A DNA stretch of 64,000 nucleotides from Punica granatum (taxonomy: Eukaryota; Streptophyta; Magnoliopsida; Myrtales; Lythraceae): positions 21,188,001 to 21,252,000 of the forward strand of contig NC_045131.1 of assembly GCF_007655135.1 (NCBI RefSeq), in the 5' to 3' direction. Below, one piece after another: positions 1-11,293 of this stretch (its first letter is position 1; every line of letters starts with the position of its first letter). The notes under the pieces were generated by a model. It made no database searches, was not told the origin of the DNA, and saw only the letters and a list, made by a program, of their open reading frames with translations. Made by a program: the position numbers and the translations under genes.

Positions 1-797
1 GCTGCGCATGCCAACCAGCAATTGGGGAAAGTACACCTATGTGGCCCCTAGCAACGGTCTGCCCACTCTGGGGTGGCGATGACTAGATCTCGAAATTGAG
101 TGTCCCCCACGCGCGGCACCCCATGGGTCGCGCGCTGGATGAGGGAACTTTCCATGGGTCCGCCTTACATTTCTTACCACATACTTCACCGTATAATCAC
201 CTAATACATCATCTTCTTTGTCATCCTTCACAGGGGCACGCCGGCTACAGGCGAAGAGCGATACACGGGTTCGCACTTCCACGAGAACTCTTATCAGGTC
301 TCTCTCCCTATACTTTGACAGGAAAGAGGCTTGATGTGGAAGTACCCCCTTTTAACGAAGCCTAAGACAAAAACGACTAAGTGAGCCACATGCTGTCAAC
401 CCAACCATCTCAGTCGATAGCAAGCATGGCCCCCGAAGCAAAGCACGTACGCCGACTTCAAGAGCACCTATCCTCCTAGGGGCATCCTCCACGGTCAGGA
501 ACGGCATCCGCGTTCAACACCCATGCCGGGGCAACCTCGGTCACCTGCATCCCTGGGAAAATCTTATTCTTCTTCTTAGACGATAGGGGAAATCATTTGT
601 AAAGTTTGCAAGGACGAGCAACGCGAAGTTCGGCTTCCGAATATCCTGAAGCCAAATCTCCATGAAAGGCCGACCTTCACAAAATGGGGCAAGGCACACT
701 AAAGCAACCACGCAATGCAAAGTCGAGGAGTCTTCAAGAAATACACGGGGCACAAAATAAACCCAGCTGCAAGGAAAAAGACACAGAGCGAAAAGAA

Positions 798-1190
798 GCG
801 GGAAAAACCCGCCAATGAAGAGAGAGAGAAAAGACACGGGAAAAACCCGTCAATGAACAAAACAAGGTACCGTCGAGATATAAAACTCCGGCACCGCCAA
901 TTCAAAGAAGAATCAACAAACCCCGACAAAAAGGGGAAGCAGCAAACGCAACTCCTCGACGGAGACAGAACACAACGCACTCGGAGGTCGAATTATTCGA
1001 ACCCTTCGCCCTTGCAAACTCGAGAGAGAAAAGAATCGAGCCTGCTAGGTCGAAAACCCCTCGGGGCGATCTAGGCAAAAGTTAGGGCAAAAGAGAGGCA
1101 CGACTGAAAATCTCGAGGCGGACAGTCTTGGCAAAAGGAGAGTTCATCCCCTTTAGGTTGAGAGGTACGGCCCCGAGGTGGGTGACCGTA
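798..1190 (+). repeat. Hairpin module with varying stems, LARD unit 1
   Basis: A run of short inverted repeats. GCGGG-AAAAA-CCCGC lies at 798-812 and ACGGG-AAAAA-CCCGT at 836-850; the outer pair differs but still pairs. CCCC/GGGG lies at 921-936. Then come CTAGGTCG (1045-1052) with CGATCTAG (1067-1074), GACTG (1102-1106) with CAGTC (1123-1127), and TACGG (1166-1170) with CCGTA (1186-1190). The last three are each followed by a GGCAAAAG-like box (AGCAAAAG after the third). The same architecture occurs in the Ogre element at 18407-18679. Function is unknown. Confidence 0.7.
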
Positions 1191-2593
1191 GCAAAAGGAG
1201 AGTAAAACGAGAGATAAACAAAATAGTCACCTTGGGCCTTCGCACACTGCGCGGACCAGGGCTCCCCAAGGGAAATGGCCAGGTTATCTACTCCAACACG
1301 ATCCCCGATCGGCTATCCTACCGAACTCAACCATCCAAGGCGGATTCTTCTTCAAGCAAAGCGGGCGACCAAGCACGCAATCCAAACAGTTCAAGACAGC
1401 CAACACTAACCGAAGGACAGAAGAGAAGGGGGTACATCTCACGGCAAGCGTGAACTCGTGTATCCTTTTAGCCTGGGGCAACGCGTTCCCCCCAAGCTTT
1501 CTCTTTTCTGTTTGTCTTTGCTTTACTCCAGAATGGGTCACAGCCACCCTTCAACAGGCTACCACAAAGCCGAAATCTCAGACATTCCTTTCTGAGGTCT
1601 AGTCATAGTATTCTGGAAATGGTCAGACCGAGCCTGATCAAATCTAGGCAAAAAAATCCCCACGCGGGTCACAAGCGCAGCCGCCCTTCGAGATCTTGAC
1701 GAGAAGGGTCCTAAGTTCACAGGCGCGTCGAACAACCGATAGAGCCGCTTGGGCACCTTTGAGAACGTCTCGATATGCCCATGTAAGGCCAACAGGAGTC
1801 CCGGAGGCCTCGCATCGGGGCCTCAGAAAGCTGGACCCCCATTTGCATCCCCAAAGCAAAAACTCTTCACGAACACATCCTTTTACCTGTGCTTGTAAAT
1901 TGCTAGTGATTCCATGACTTACTAATGATGCCAGGATCACAGGTACAACAAGCGCAAGAACTACGGCAGACTCTGATCCCCGGTCCAAGAGGGTACGTAG
2001 GCGCTCTCAGAGCTCGAGTCCCGCATCGCTAGACGTCGATCCCTAGCAAATGAACAACCGCCCAGCCAGTAACGAGCAACCGCCTCGCAAGCAAAGTCCC
2101 AGTGGCGAGACCGGGGCATTCCCAACAAGCAATCGCTTCAGCGGCGAGACCAGCTGCCAGCAAGAACAACAAACAATCGATCTAACAGCATGGTCGGCTT
2201 CCAGCAGATCAAACACACTGCCGTCCCAGGGGCAAAGCACCGACGAAGCAACTTCATTGCGGTAACAACGTCAGTCGACAGCAGCACCGCCTCTCAATGA
2301 TAACATTCACAAGCTACTGGGGCATCCTCGATACGCATGGAACCACAAGGGACATCTCCTCCTTAACGGACTCACGATTGCCTCACACGGCCGGTCACAA
2401 ACTCAAATCGAGTAGATGGTCCTCTGTGGTCACCTGATGTCACTCCCTTGCGACTTTCCCACCACGTAACAGTCGGCATCCCGCGTCGCCACACATGACT
2501 ACAGTTCAACGTCAAGCGCTATCGTCTAACATGGACTCCTGCCTCCATATGCTCCATCCCCTTCCTACCAAGTTTGCATTTACTTTTTTACCG

Positions 2594-4052
2594 CTTTTCG
2601 GACTTCGCGTCCAGGACTTCGTGTCCACATTTATTACTCTTCGGACTTCACGTCCACATTTACTGCTTTTCGGACTTCGCGTCCAGGACTTCGTGTCCAT
2701 CTTTATCGCTTTTCGGACTTCGCGTCCAGGACTTCGTGTCCATCTTTATCGCTTTTCGGACTTCGCGTCTAGGACTTCGTGTCCACATTTATTTCTTTTC
2801 GGACTTCGCGTCCAGGACTTCGTGTCCATCTTTATCGCTTTTCGGACTTCGCGTCCAGGACTTCGTGTCCACATTTATTGCTTTTCGGACTTCGCGTCCA
2901 GGACTTCGTGTCCATCTTTACTGCTTTTCGGACTTCGCGTCCAGGACTTCGTGTCCAGCTTTATCGCTTTTCGGACTTCGCGTCCAGGACTTCGTGTCCA
3001 CCTTTATCGCTTTTCGGACTTCGCATCCAGGACTTCGTGTCCATCTTTACCGCTTTTCGGACTTCGCGTCCAGGACTTCGTGTCCATCTTTACCGCTTTT
3101 CGGACTTCGCGTCCAGGACTTCGTGTCCATCTTTATCGCTTTCCGGACTTCGCGTCCAGGACTTCGTGTCCATCTTTATCGCTTTTCGGACTTCGCGTCC
3201 AGGACTTCGTGTCCACATTTACTGCTTTTCGGACTTCGCGTCCAGGACTTCGAGTCCACATTTACTGCTTTTCGGACTTCGGGTCCAGGACTTCGTGTCC
3301 ACCTTTACCGCTTTTCGGACTTCGCGTCCAGGACTTCGTGTCCATCTTTATTTTTTTTCGGACTTCGCGTCCAGGACTTCGTGTCCATCTTGACCACTCT
3401 TCGGACTTCGCGTCCACATTTACTGCTTTTCGGACTTCGCGTCCAGGACTTCGCGTCCATCTTTATCGCTTTTCGGACTTCGCGTCCAGGACTTCGTGTC
3501 CATCTTTATCGCTTTTCAGACTTCGCGTCTAGGACTTCGTGTCCACATTTACTGCTTTTCGAATTTCGTGTCCTTCTTTACCGCTTTTCGGACTTCGTGT
3601 CCATCTTTACTGCTTTTCGGACTTCGTGTCCATCTTTACTGCTTTTCGAACTTCGTGTCCATCTTTACTGCTTTTCGGACTTCGTGTCCATCTTTACCGC
3701 TTTTCGGACTTTGTGTTCAAGACCCTGTGTCCATCTTTACTGCATTTTGGACTTCGCGTCCACATCTACTGCATTTTGTACTTCGCGTCCACATCTACTG
3801 CATTTTGGACTTCGTGTCCACATTCATTGCATTCCGGACTTCGTATCGTGTCTACTACATTCCGGACTTCGGGTCCTCATTTATTGCTTTCCGGACTTCG
3901 TGTCCACATTCATTGCATTACGAACTTCGTGTCCGAGTCTACTACATTCCGAATTTCGTGTCTGCATTCACTGCATTTTGGACTTCGCGTCCGCATCTAT
4001 TGCATTTTTGACTTCGTGTCCACATTCATTACATTCCAGACTTCGTGTCTTT
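2594..4052 (+). repeat. 43-bp tandem array of GGAC-TTCGY-GTCC micro-hairpins, unit 1
   Basis: About 22 copies of a 43-bp unit fill the first 940 bases, followed by shorter, more diverged units of about 29-30 bp to the end. Each 43-bp unit carries two 13-nt inverted repeats, GGACTTCGCGTCC and GGACTTCGTGTCC, separated by T/A-rich spacers such as CATTTACTGC. The unit lacks stop codons in all three forward frames, so long open frames (up to 500 codons) run through the array with a 43-residue period. These are probably by-products of the repeat, not proteins. Confidence 0.9.
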
Positions 4053-4207
4053 CAAGTATGCGTCTACATTTACTAATTTATGGTTTTTACCATTTTGCTA
4101 CAGGCCTACATATTAGCACAAACAAGGAGAATGGCTAGACGATCGCCAGGACCAAACTTGGTGCTTCTCATAGTCTTTGGCTGCATCCTCCATCCGAGCA
4201 TACAACC

Positions 4208-4220
4208 AAAGAGGGGCAAG
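4208..4220 (+). other. Polypurine tract of LARD
   Basis: A purine-rich stretch AAAGAGGGGCAAG lies one base before the TGTCAGCACC start of the LTR. This is the expected place for plus-strand priming during reverse transcription. The same tract precedes the second LTR. Confidence 0.75.
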
Positions 4221-4934
4221 CTGTCAGCACCTAATTTCGGTCCACCGGCTCCAAGGGGGGGCAAAATTATCATTTCCCAATTTATTAACTTTTCTAAAAA
4301 AAAAAAAAAAATATTACTGTTCCGGCCGGCCGGGCAGCCGCCGACCGGATCCGGAAATTCGGGATCTCCGCGATTTCCTCCCCGAAATCTGCGGAAATCC
4401 CGGCAAAATTGGCAATTAAAGGGAGGAGAATCCTCCTTGTTTTGGGGCAGCTCATTTTCGGGATCTTGGGGGGAAAGAGGAGAAAAAAAGAAAACGCAAC
4501 CGCCGGAAAACTCCACCGTTTTCCGGCGACCGCCACCCAACCCGATCCAAACTTGACCAAACTTCATATCCCACATGCATTCGACCCCCTGAGTCCATTT
4601 CCGGTGTTAGTTTTGCGATTTGAAGCTTCCAGCTTGCCAAACCAGCCCTGTCCAGAACCGAGTTCCATAGACATCTTCACGGTTTCCCGGGCTTCCTCGA
4701 CATTTCCACCACCTCACGACCATGGCAAGTCGTGCCATCATTTCCTAAGGGTTCCTCATGACCCTCACTCTCCCCCGTGACGAGGTGGTCACGTGCCGAG
4801 AGCCGCTCAACCGCGCACCACCGCCATTTCTCTCTTTTCTCCCTTTACAGATTTTTCCAGTTTTTACCGGTTTTCTTTGCATCTCTCAGGAAAATCGACA
4901 TGTCTAATCTTCATGAAACCACTGCAGGCATGAT

Positions 4935-5420
4935 CCTCAGTCAGTTAGGGTTCCAATGCCGCCGACCTTGCCTCAAAATTCCATCGGAAGCCTCCGTGGC
5001 GACGTCCGACCCGACTTGTGCCAGTCGGGTCTGTTCCTCTGGTCGTCTTTTCTGATCCGAACTTTGAAGGGACGCACGGGTCAGTTCGGGTTGAATCTCG
5101 CTACGAGCCACCTATCACTGTGCTCCTCAGTCAGTTAGGATTCCAATGCCGCCGACCTTGCCTCAAAATTCCATCGGGAGCCTCCGTGACGACGTCCGAC
5201 CCGACTTGTGCCAGTCGGGCCTGTTCCTCTGGTCGTCTTTTCTGATCCGAACTTTGAAGGGACGCACAGGTCAGCTCGGGTTGAATCTCGCTACGAGCCA
5301 CCTATCACTGTGCTCCTCAGTCAGTTAGGAGTCCAATGCCGCAGACTGTGCCTCAACATTCCATCGGGAGCCTCCGTGGCGACATCCGACCCGACTTGTG
5401 CCAGTCGGGCCTGTCCACCC
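4935..5420 (+). repeat. 190-bp tandem repeat inside LTR
   Basis: Two full units (4935-5124, 5125-5314) and a third partial one begin with CCTCAGTCAGTTAGG. The same block is at about 15039-15524 in the second LTR. Related single-copy sequence is visible in the solo LTR near 31210, so the tandem expansion is specific to the LARD LTR. Confidence 0.85.
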
Positions 5421-6164
5421 TTCCAGTCGGGTCTGTTGCTACCATTCGGGTCTGTGCAAGCCAAAACAGCCCAAACCCGACTCGGCAACGGTCCAGCCCG
5501 ACTCTTGAAGGCCCTATCCCGCATCTCGGGACTAGCCCATTATTTCTCTGTTGCAGGTCCGGCCCAGTCCGCCAACTTCGGCCCATCCATCCTTCCGAAG
5601 CCCAATCTTCCATTCGGCCCAGTCCATTCCATCGGAGTTCGGCCCAATCCAGCTCAGACCGGCCCGATACTGTTCAGACCGGCCCGGTCAAACTCACCCA
5701 GCATATCTTTGACTTTTTTTTTATTTTTTTTATTTACAGAATCACCCCTCAACTTTCCGAACTAGGTAAATTCTCAACTTAGTGGCATGATTAGGGCTCA
5801 TTTCCTGAATATTATTGTTTGCTTGATGGATATGATGTGCAGTGTATGTTCTTGAGTCGCGTGGGTGATCGGATTTTTCCCGAACTCGATTTTACGAACT
5901 TTCTGTTTCGTCACATTTCAGTCCATAGGACGTATTTTATTTTTTAAGATCTGCCCCGAATTTCAAAATCATTTTCAATCAAGCCCCGGTCACTTTATCA
6001 TTTTTCAATCAGTCCTTGAATTTTCCAGAATTGTTCTAGCATTCCAAGAAACTTTCCGAGTTATTTCAGTTTAGTCCTCGGGCCTTTTTTTATCTTTCAG
6101 ATCAGTCCTGATTTTCAATTTCATTTCAAATAATTCCTAGGGCATTTTCAGTAGTTTTTTTTAC

Positions 6165-6350
6165 AAATCAGTCCCCATCTTTCGGAATTTATAAATCAGT
6201 CCCCCATCTTTCGGAATTTATAAATCAGTCCCCCATCTTTCGAAATTTACAAATCAGTCCCCATATTTTATGATTTACAAATCAGTCCCCATATTTTATG
6301 ATTTACAAATCAGTCCCCAAACTTTCGGAATTTCCAAATCGGTCCCCCAT
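6165..6350 (+). repeat. Short AAATCAGTCCCC tandem repeat in LTR
   Basis: About six degenerate units of roughly 29-30 bp share AAATCAGTCCCC followed by ATCTTTCGG or ATATTTTATG. The same block is in the second LTR at about 16269-16455. Confidence 0.8.
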
Positions 6351-7376
6351 CTTTTAAAATCGTTCAATTCAATCCTCTGGACATTTTCCAAAGATATCCA
6401 ATCGCTTTTCCTACTTGGATTCCCCACCGATAACGCACATGCCTCGTTTAAATAATTTTGTTTATGTAATTATGTGTATGCAACATGATAATACGTGCTC
6501 TTTGCAACATGTACTTTTCTGTTATTTGTTGTATTCATCGCGGTTCAAGCCTGAACTCATAGGAAACGATATCACGGGGTCCAACGCCCATGCACATTGA
6601 GAGCGCGCAACCCGAGTGCGGCATCGGGTCTTGCCTCGACTCAACGTCCCAATCTTAGTGATGTCTAAGTGGAAAGACAACTCGGATAGGATGAATGAGT
6701 CGTGGTCAGGACATGACCCGGGAGCTCGACCTGTCCCACGGCTGTCTCAAGAATCAAACGATTCTTCTGTTATCCGTCGGTCCGGTCGGACCCGACCACC
6801 GGCTCCATGAGCCCGCGTTGCATTATTTTCGATTTCGGTCTTTTCCAAACCATACGGTGAGCATGAGTGAAATAACGGCCGAACACGAACCAACCGGGAT
6901 TCAGTCATTGTAATTTATATTTGAGAGAACAATGTAAGGGTTTTACGATGCATATTTAGTCATGTAATAATCCCGGTCGGAAAGTGGACGGTCGGAGTGT
7001 TCCTTCGAATTTACGGTGTCAAAACGCGTAAGATGAGCGGAACTTAATCATGTGGTAAATAAATAAAAGGGCAAGCCTAGCAAGCTAGAGTACCGAAAGG
7101 GCGTGTGGGATATAGGCCCACACGTAATAGAACCCCCGAATTCGGAATTTCCGGTTCCGTACAAGACCATTGCCTTAGCATATTAGGTGTACCCCGTACC
7201 CCTAGACCCGGGAAACTTGCCGGCCCTCGACTCTTGGGTCGTAAAATGGCAAGTGGCGACTCCTTCTCACGTGCGTCCGTCGCGCGTCCCCGGGAAGGTG
7301 GACACTCCCAAGCCGCGTTGCATTTAGGCGCGCGCATTGCGTGCCCCGACGAGACGAAATTCGGGTGCGCACAGTT

Positions 7377-7393
7377 TGGCGACTCCACTGGGG
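7377..7393 (+). other. Primer-binding site, tRNA-Arg
   Basis: TGGCGACTCCACTGGGG starts three bases after the LTR. Its reverse complement, CCCCAGTGGAGTCGCCA, equals the 3' end plus CCA of plant tRNA-Arg(ACG) as I recall it. A tRNA-Arg primer is a known trait of Ogre elements. Confidence 0.85.
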
Positions 7394-8637
7394 ATTTTTA
7401 GAGGGTTCGGGCTCGTTCCCGCTTGTTTTGTTTGCTTGTTTATTTATCGCTTTCCGCAATTTTTCGCTTATCTACTTTACGCACTTTTATTTTCCGCACA
7501 CGCATTGCATATCATACTAGCTTATAGGTACCTATGGGTCGCGTCCCACGACCGGTAATAGGAGCATAGGTTAGATAGGGGTTCGAAGTAGGGGTACGGC
7601 GCGCAGTTCGACTGCCGCTTAGGCCTTGAAAAGAATCCCGCTCGGTTTCAAGGAATTGACACCCTTGAGTCGGGAACCCCCATCCTTACGTAGCACGGTC
7701 CCTGTAGTACTAAAACCATGCATTCTGCAGGAGCTCCACGCCATCCTCCAACCCGGCTTCGACGAACAGTCCGTTGAGTCGGCCTGCGTGCCACTTGAGT
7801 CTTTTCTATTTCAAGAGCGATGTACCTTGTAATTTGTATTAAGCCATGGGCATTTACTTTTTCCGCACACATGCATCATCTGTTTTACAAAATTAGGGTG
7901 TCATTCATATGGATGAGTCCTAAGTCAGTCTTCATTTCGTCTTGGTAAGAGACGCCTTGCTCGGCCTCTTGTTCGTGCCTCGACAAAGTCCGTCAACACA
8001 CGAGGTTCCCACCGAATCTCCACAAACCAAGACCGGCACACCTGCTAGGACACCCCCCACTTCTGGCACATCCACCATAGTCGACCTCACCAACAACAGG
8101 ATCAATCACCTTCGTCGGTAAGCTGCTGAGAAATATGTGGAACTGGTCGGCCAACCATAACCTCAGAGGGAGCTTACTCCGACCCATGCCAAACTACAAA
8201 AATGCAATCAGGAGCTCGCTTAAACTCCGAGTGTGATGGAAGACTGGATTAGGGCTTTATTCTACAAAATTTACATTGTACTTTGATCGTTTTGAGTCAA
8301 TGTGAATGGCGGCATTAGTTTTGAAAAAACTCACGCATTACATGTATCCTACTCATTTACTGTTTTGCATAACAGCTAACGTCCCACCATGCAAGTGAGT
8401 GAAGACCTTCTTCGCAGGTAGACTAATCACGACTTTCACGGCAAGGCAAGTCGTGACCCGAGGACCAATGCACCTTCCTTGGCAAAGCCAACTTCTCACT
8501 AATCTCACGCAACTAAGCGTCATCGCGTGATCGCGCACACGTCCCTTCGCGCAACTGAGTACATCCACCAGCACAACCGAGTGCGTCCTTCCGCGTCGTG
8601 CGAGCATGCTTTCACTTTACCCGTGCATACACCCCCG

Positions 8638-9220
8638 GCACGCTCGCACGACGCCTACCAGGCTAGTTCGATCCCCTACACTTTTGCGTTAAAATTGCGA
8701 GCATAGTTTGCTCTTTCATCGTTCTCTTTTCCCATTGCAGGAAATAACCGACAAGAAGGCAACCTGAATCCAAAACGGCCACAATCGAGACAGGAAACAC
8801 TTCTCTGCTACCTCCTTGGACTCCAAACACTCAAGACCGATCCCTCCATGAAAGATCACAGGCGACAGCTCCAACTCACCCCGCATGTCCGGCGAGTCGT
8901 GCAAACCTTCGCGGAGAGCATCACCGCATGATCATATGCACATCTCTCCGCAAGATCTTGCGCATCTACTAGCGACTAAGCGCGCCTCACACATGTCCAT
9001 GCACGTTCACACCAACTCATACACGCATGCTTAACATATCAATGCATGTCTCTTGGTGTGCTCGCACGATACCTACCAGGCCCGTTCGCTTCCCTACACT
9101 CGTGCATTGAAATCTTGATCAGTTTATGCTCTTTCATTGTTTTCTTTTCCCATTGCAGGAAATTCTCAACAAGAAGACAGCCTGAATACTGGGCGACCGC
9201 AATTGAGACAACAAACGTCT
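8638..9220 (+). repeat. Diverged direct repeat with splice-acceptor-like core
   Basis: About 165 bases at 8638-8800 are repeated at 9057-9220. Shared words include GCTCGCACGA, CCTACCAGG, TGCTCTTTCAT and TTCCCATTGCAGGAAAT. Both copies keep a pyrimidine-rich stretch ending in CATTGCAG, a good match to a plant 3' splice site. No function is shown. Confidence 0.65.
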
Positions 9221-9375
9221 CTCATCCAGCTCCTTGGGATTTCAACACTAAGTCCCCACCCTCGCTTCACAAAGCAAGACCGCAAGAAAAATCAGAGTCA
9301 CCGCTTTGCAGTGCCCTGCACTGTTCCTCAGCATTGACCTTTACTTTTGCATCTCTTGCACTTTCCTATCAATCC

Positions 9376-9664
9376 CGCATTTATTGCATCGGGCTTCGGC
9401 CCCGCATTTACTGCATCGGGCTACGGCCTCGCATCGAGTTCCGGCCCTGCATCGGGCTCCAGCCCCGCATTTACTGCATTAGACTTCGGCCCCGCATCGA
9501 GCTCCGGCCCTGCATCGGGCTCCAGCCTTGCATTTACTTTTGGGTTTCGGCCCTCATCAGGCTCCGGCCCCACTTTTGGGCTTTGGCCCCACTTTGGGTT
9601 TCGGCCCCTCGTCGGGCCTCGGTCCCGCATTTGCTGCTTTTGGGCTCCGGCCCCGCATTTACTA
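9376..9664 (+). repeat. Array of UNCG-type micro-hairpins
   Basis: About 13 copies of a 12-nt inverted repeat related to GGGC-TTCG-GCCC are separated by spacers such as CGCATTTACTGCATC. Clear examples are GGGCTTCGGCCC (9391-9402) and GGGCTCCGGCCC (9642-9653). Most loops are TTCG, TACG or TCCG, which fit the UNCG tetraloop class; a few are TCCA, TTTG or CTCG. The spacer resembles that of the 43-bp array, suggesting common descent. No protein is supported here. Confidence 0.75.
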
Positions 9665-10900
9665 CTTTCAGGTTTTGACACCTCGCGTTTACTGTTTTCA
9701 GGCTCATCTGAAATCCAAAATCGACTTGGATTCAAATTCATCCAAGCGATACTCCGAGGAGCAAGTCTAATCCTTCAACCGCAAAAGATCACAAGCAACA
9801 TCTCCGACGAACAGAGCATGGCCCTGCCCACCCGCCGCGAAAGTCACTAGCACGGTCACATCTCCGATCGGAGAATGAATCCTGCCCACCATCCACTATG
9901 GCCATCAACTAGCCACTGGGGCAACATGCACCCTTCCCTAAACTCTCTTTTACATTTATGTGCATTCCCAAACAAGCTCCCGGCATGAACGAGCCCTTCA
10001 CGGGCGCACTAGGATAGCCCTGAAGATGCCCTGTTGGTTCTGTCGGAATTGTTCGATTCGTCTGTCCTCATGGGATCCAGCTTCTCGAGCCTTCCCTAGG
10101 ACGGCTGCGCATGCCAACCAGCAATTGGGGAAAGTACACCTATGTGGCCCCTAGCAACGGTCTGCCCACTCTGGGGTGGCGATGACTAGATCTCGAAATT
10201 GAGTGTCCCCCACGCGCGGCACCCCATGGGTCGCGCGCTGGATGAGGGAACTTTCCATGGGTCCGCCTTACATTTCTTACCACATACTTCACCGTATAAT
10301 CACCTAATACATCATCTTCTTTGTCATCCTTCACAGGGGCACGCCGGCTACAGGCGAAGAGCGATACACGGGTTCGCACTTCCACGAGAACTCTTATCAG
10401 GTCTCTCTCCCTATACTTTGACAGGAAAGAGGCTTGATGTGGAAGTACCCCCTTTTAACGAAGCCTAAGACAAAAACGACTAAGTGAGCCACATGCTGTC
10501 AACCCAACCATCTCAGTCGATAGCAAGCATGGCCCCCGAAGCAAAGCACGTACGCCGACTTCAAGAGCACCTATCCTCCTAGGGGCATCCTCCACGGTCA
10601 GGAACGGCATCCGCGTTCAACACCCATGCCGGGGCAACCTCGGTCACCTGCATCCCTGGGAAAATCTTATTCTTCTTCTTAGACGATAGGGGAAATCATT
10701 TGTAAAGTTTGCAAGGACGAGCAACGCGAAGTTCGGCTTCCGAATATCCTGAAGCCAAATCTCCATGAAAGGCCGACCTTCACAAAATGGGGCAAGGCAC
10801 ACTAAAGCAACCACGCAATGCAAAGTCGAGGAGTCTTCAAGAAATACACGGGGCACAAAATAAACCCAGCTGCAAGGAAAAAGACACAGAGCGAAAAGAA

Positions 10901-11293
10901 GCGGGAAAAACCCGCCAATGAAGAGAGAGAGAAAAGACACGGGAAAAACCCGTCAATGAACAAAACAAGGTACCGTCGAGATATAAAACTCCGGCACCGC
11001 CAATTCAAAGAAGAATCAACAAACCCCGACAAAAAGGGGAAGCAGCAAACGCAACTCCTCGACGGAGACAGAACACAACGCACTCGGAGGTCGAATTATT
11101 CGAACCCTTCGCCCTTGCAAACTCGAGAGAGAAAAGAATCGAGCCTGCTAGGTCGAAAACCCCTCGGGGCGATCTAGGCAAAAGTTAGGGCAAAAGAGAG
11201 GCACGACTGAAAATCTCGAGGCGGACAGTCTTGGCAAAAGGAGAGTTCATCCCCTTTAGGTTGAGAGGTACGGCCCCGAGGTGGGTGACCGTA
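10901..11293 (+). repeat. Hairpin module with varying stems, LARD unit 2
   Basis: This is the second copy of the module at 798-1190, with the same stem pairs at positions shifted by 10103. It lies about 3.5 kb after the primer-binding site and 3 kb before the 3' LTR. Confidence 0.7.

Larger units (their letters stand above)
1..4221 (+). mobile_element. LARD internal region, 3' part of an upstream unit
   Basis: This is the 3' portion of a LARD internal region, equal to 10104-14324 of the complete unit. It has no gag, protease, RT or integrase motif in any frame. It holds a hairpin module (798-1190), a long array of small inverted repeats (2594-4052) and a polypurine tract next to the LTR. The open frames within it come from the repeat composition and show no protein family resemblance. 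Confidence 0.85.
4222..7373 (+). mobile_element. LARD LTR, copy 1 (3152 bp)
   Basis: The LTR starts TGTCAGCACC after the polypurine tract and ends in GCGCACA just before a tRNA-Arg primer-binding site. A near-identical copy lies at 14325-17478. The terminal 800-900 bases resemble the 3' ends of the other long LTRs in the window (28492-29290 minus, about 33290-34341 plus, about 45060-45876 plus). Internal features are a 190-bp tandem repeat and a short CAGTCCCC repeat. It has no coding function. Confidence 0.92.

Noticed and set aside
715..1074. 119-codon frame in the LARD, basic and Lys/Arg-rich
   Set aside because: It overlaps the hairpin module; its composition follows the A/G-rich repeats and there is no known domain.
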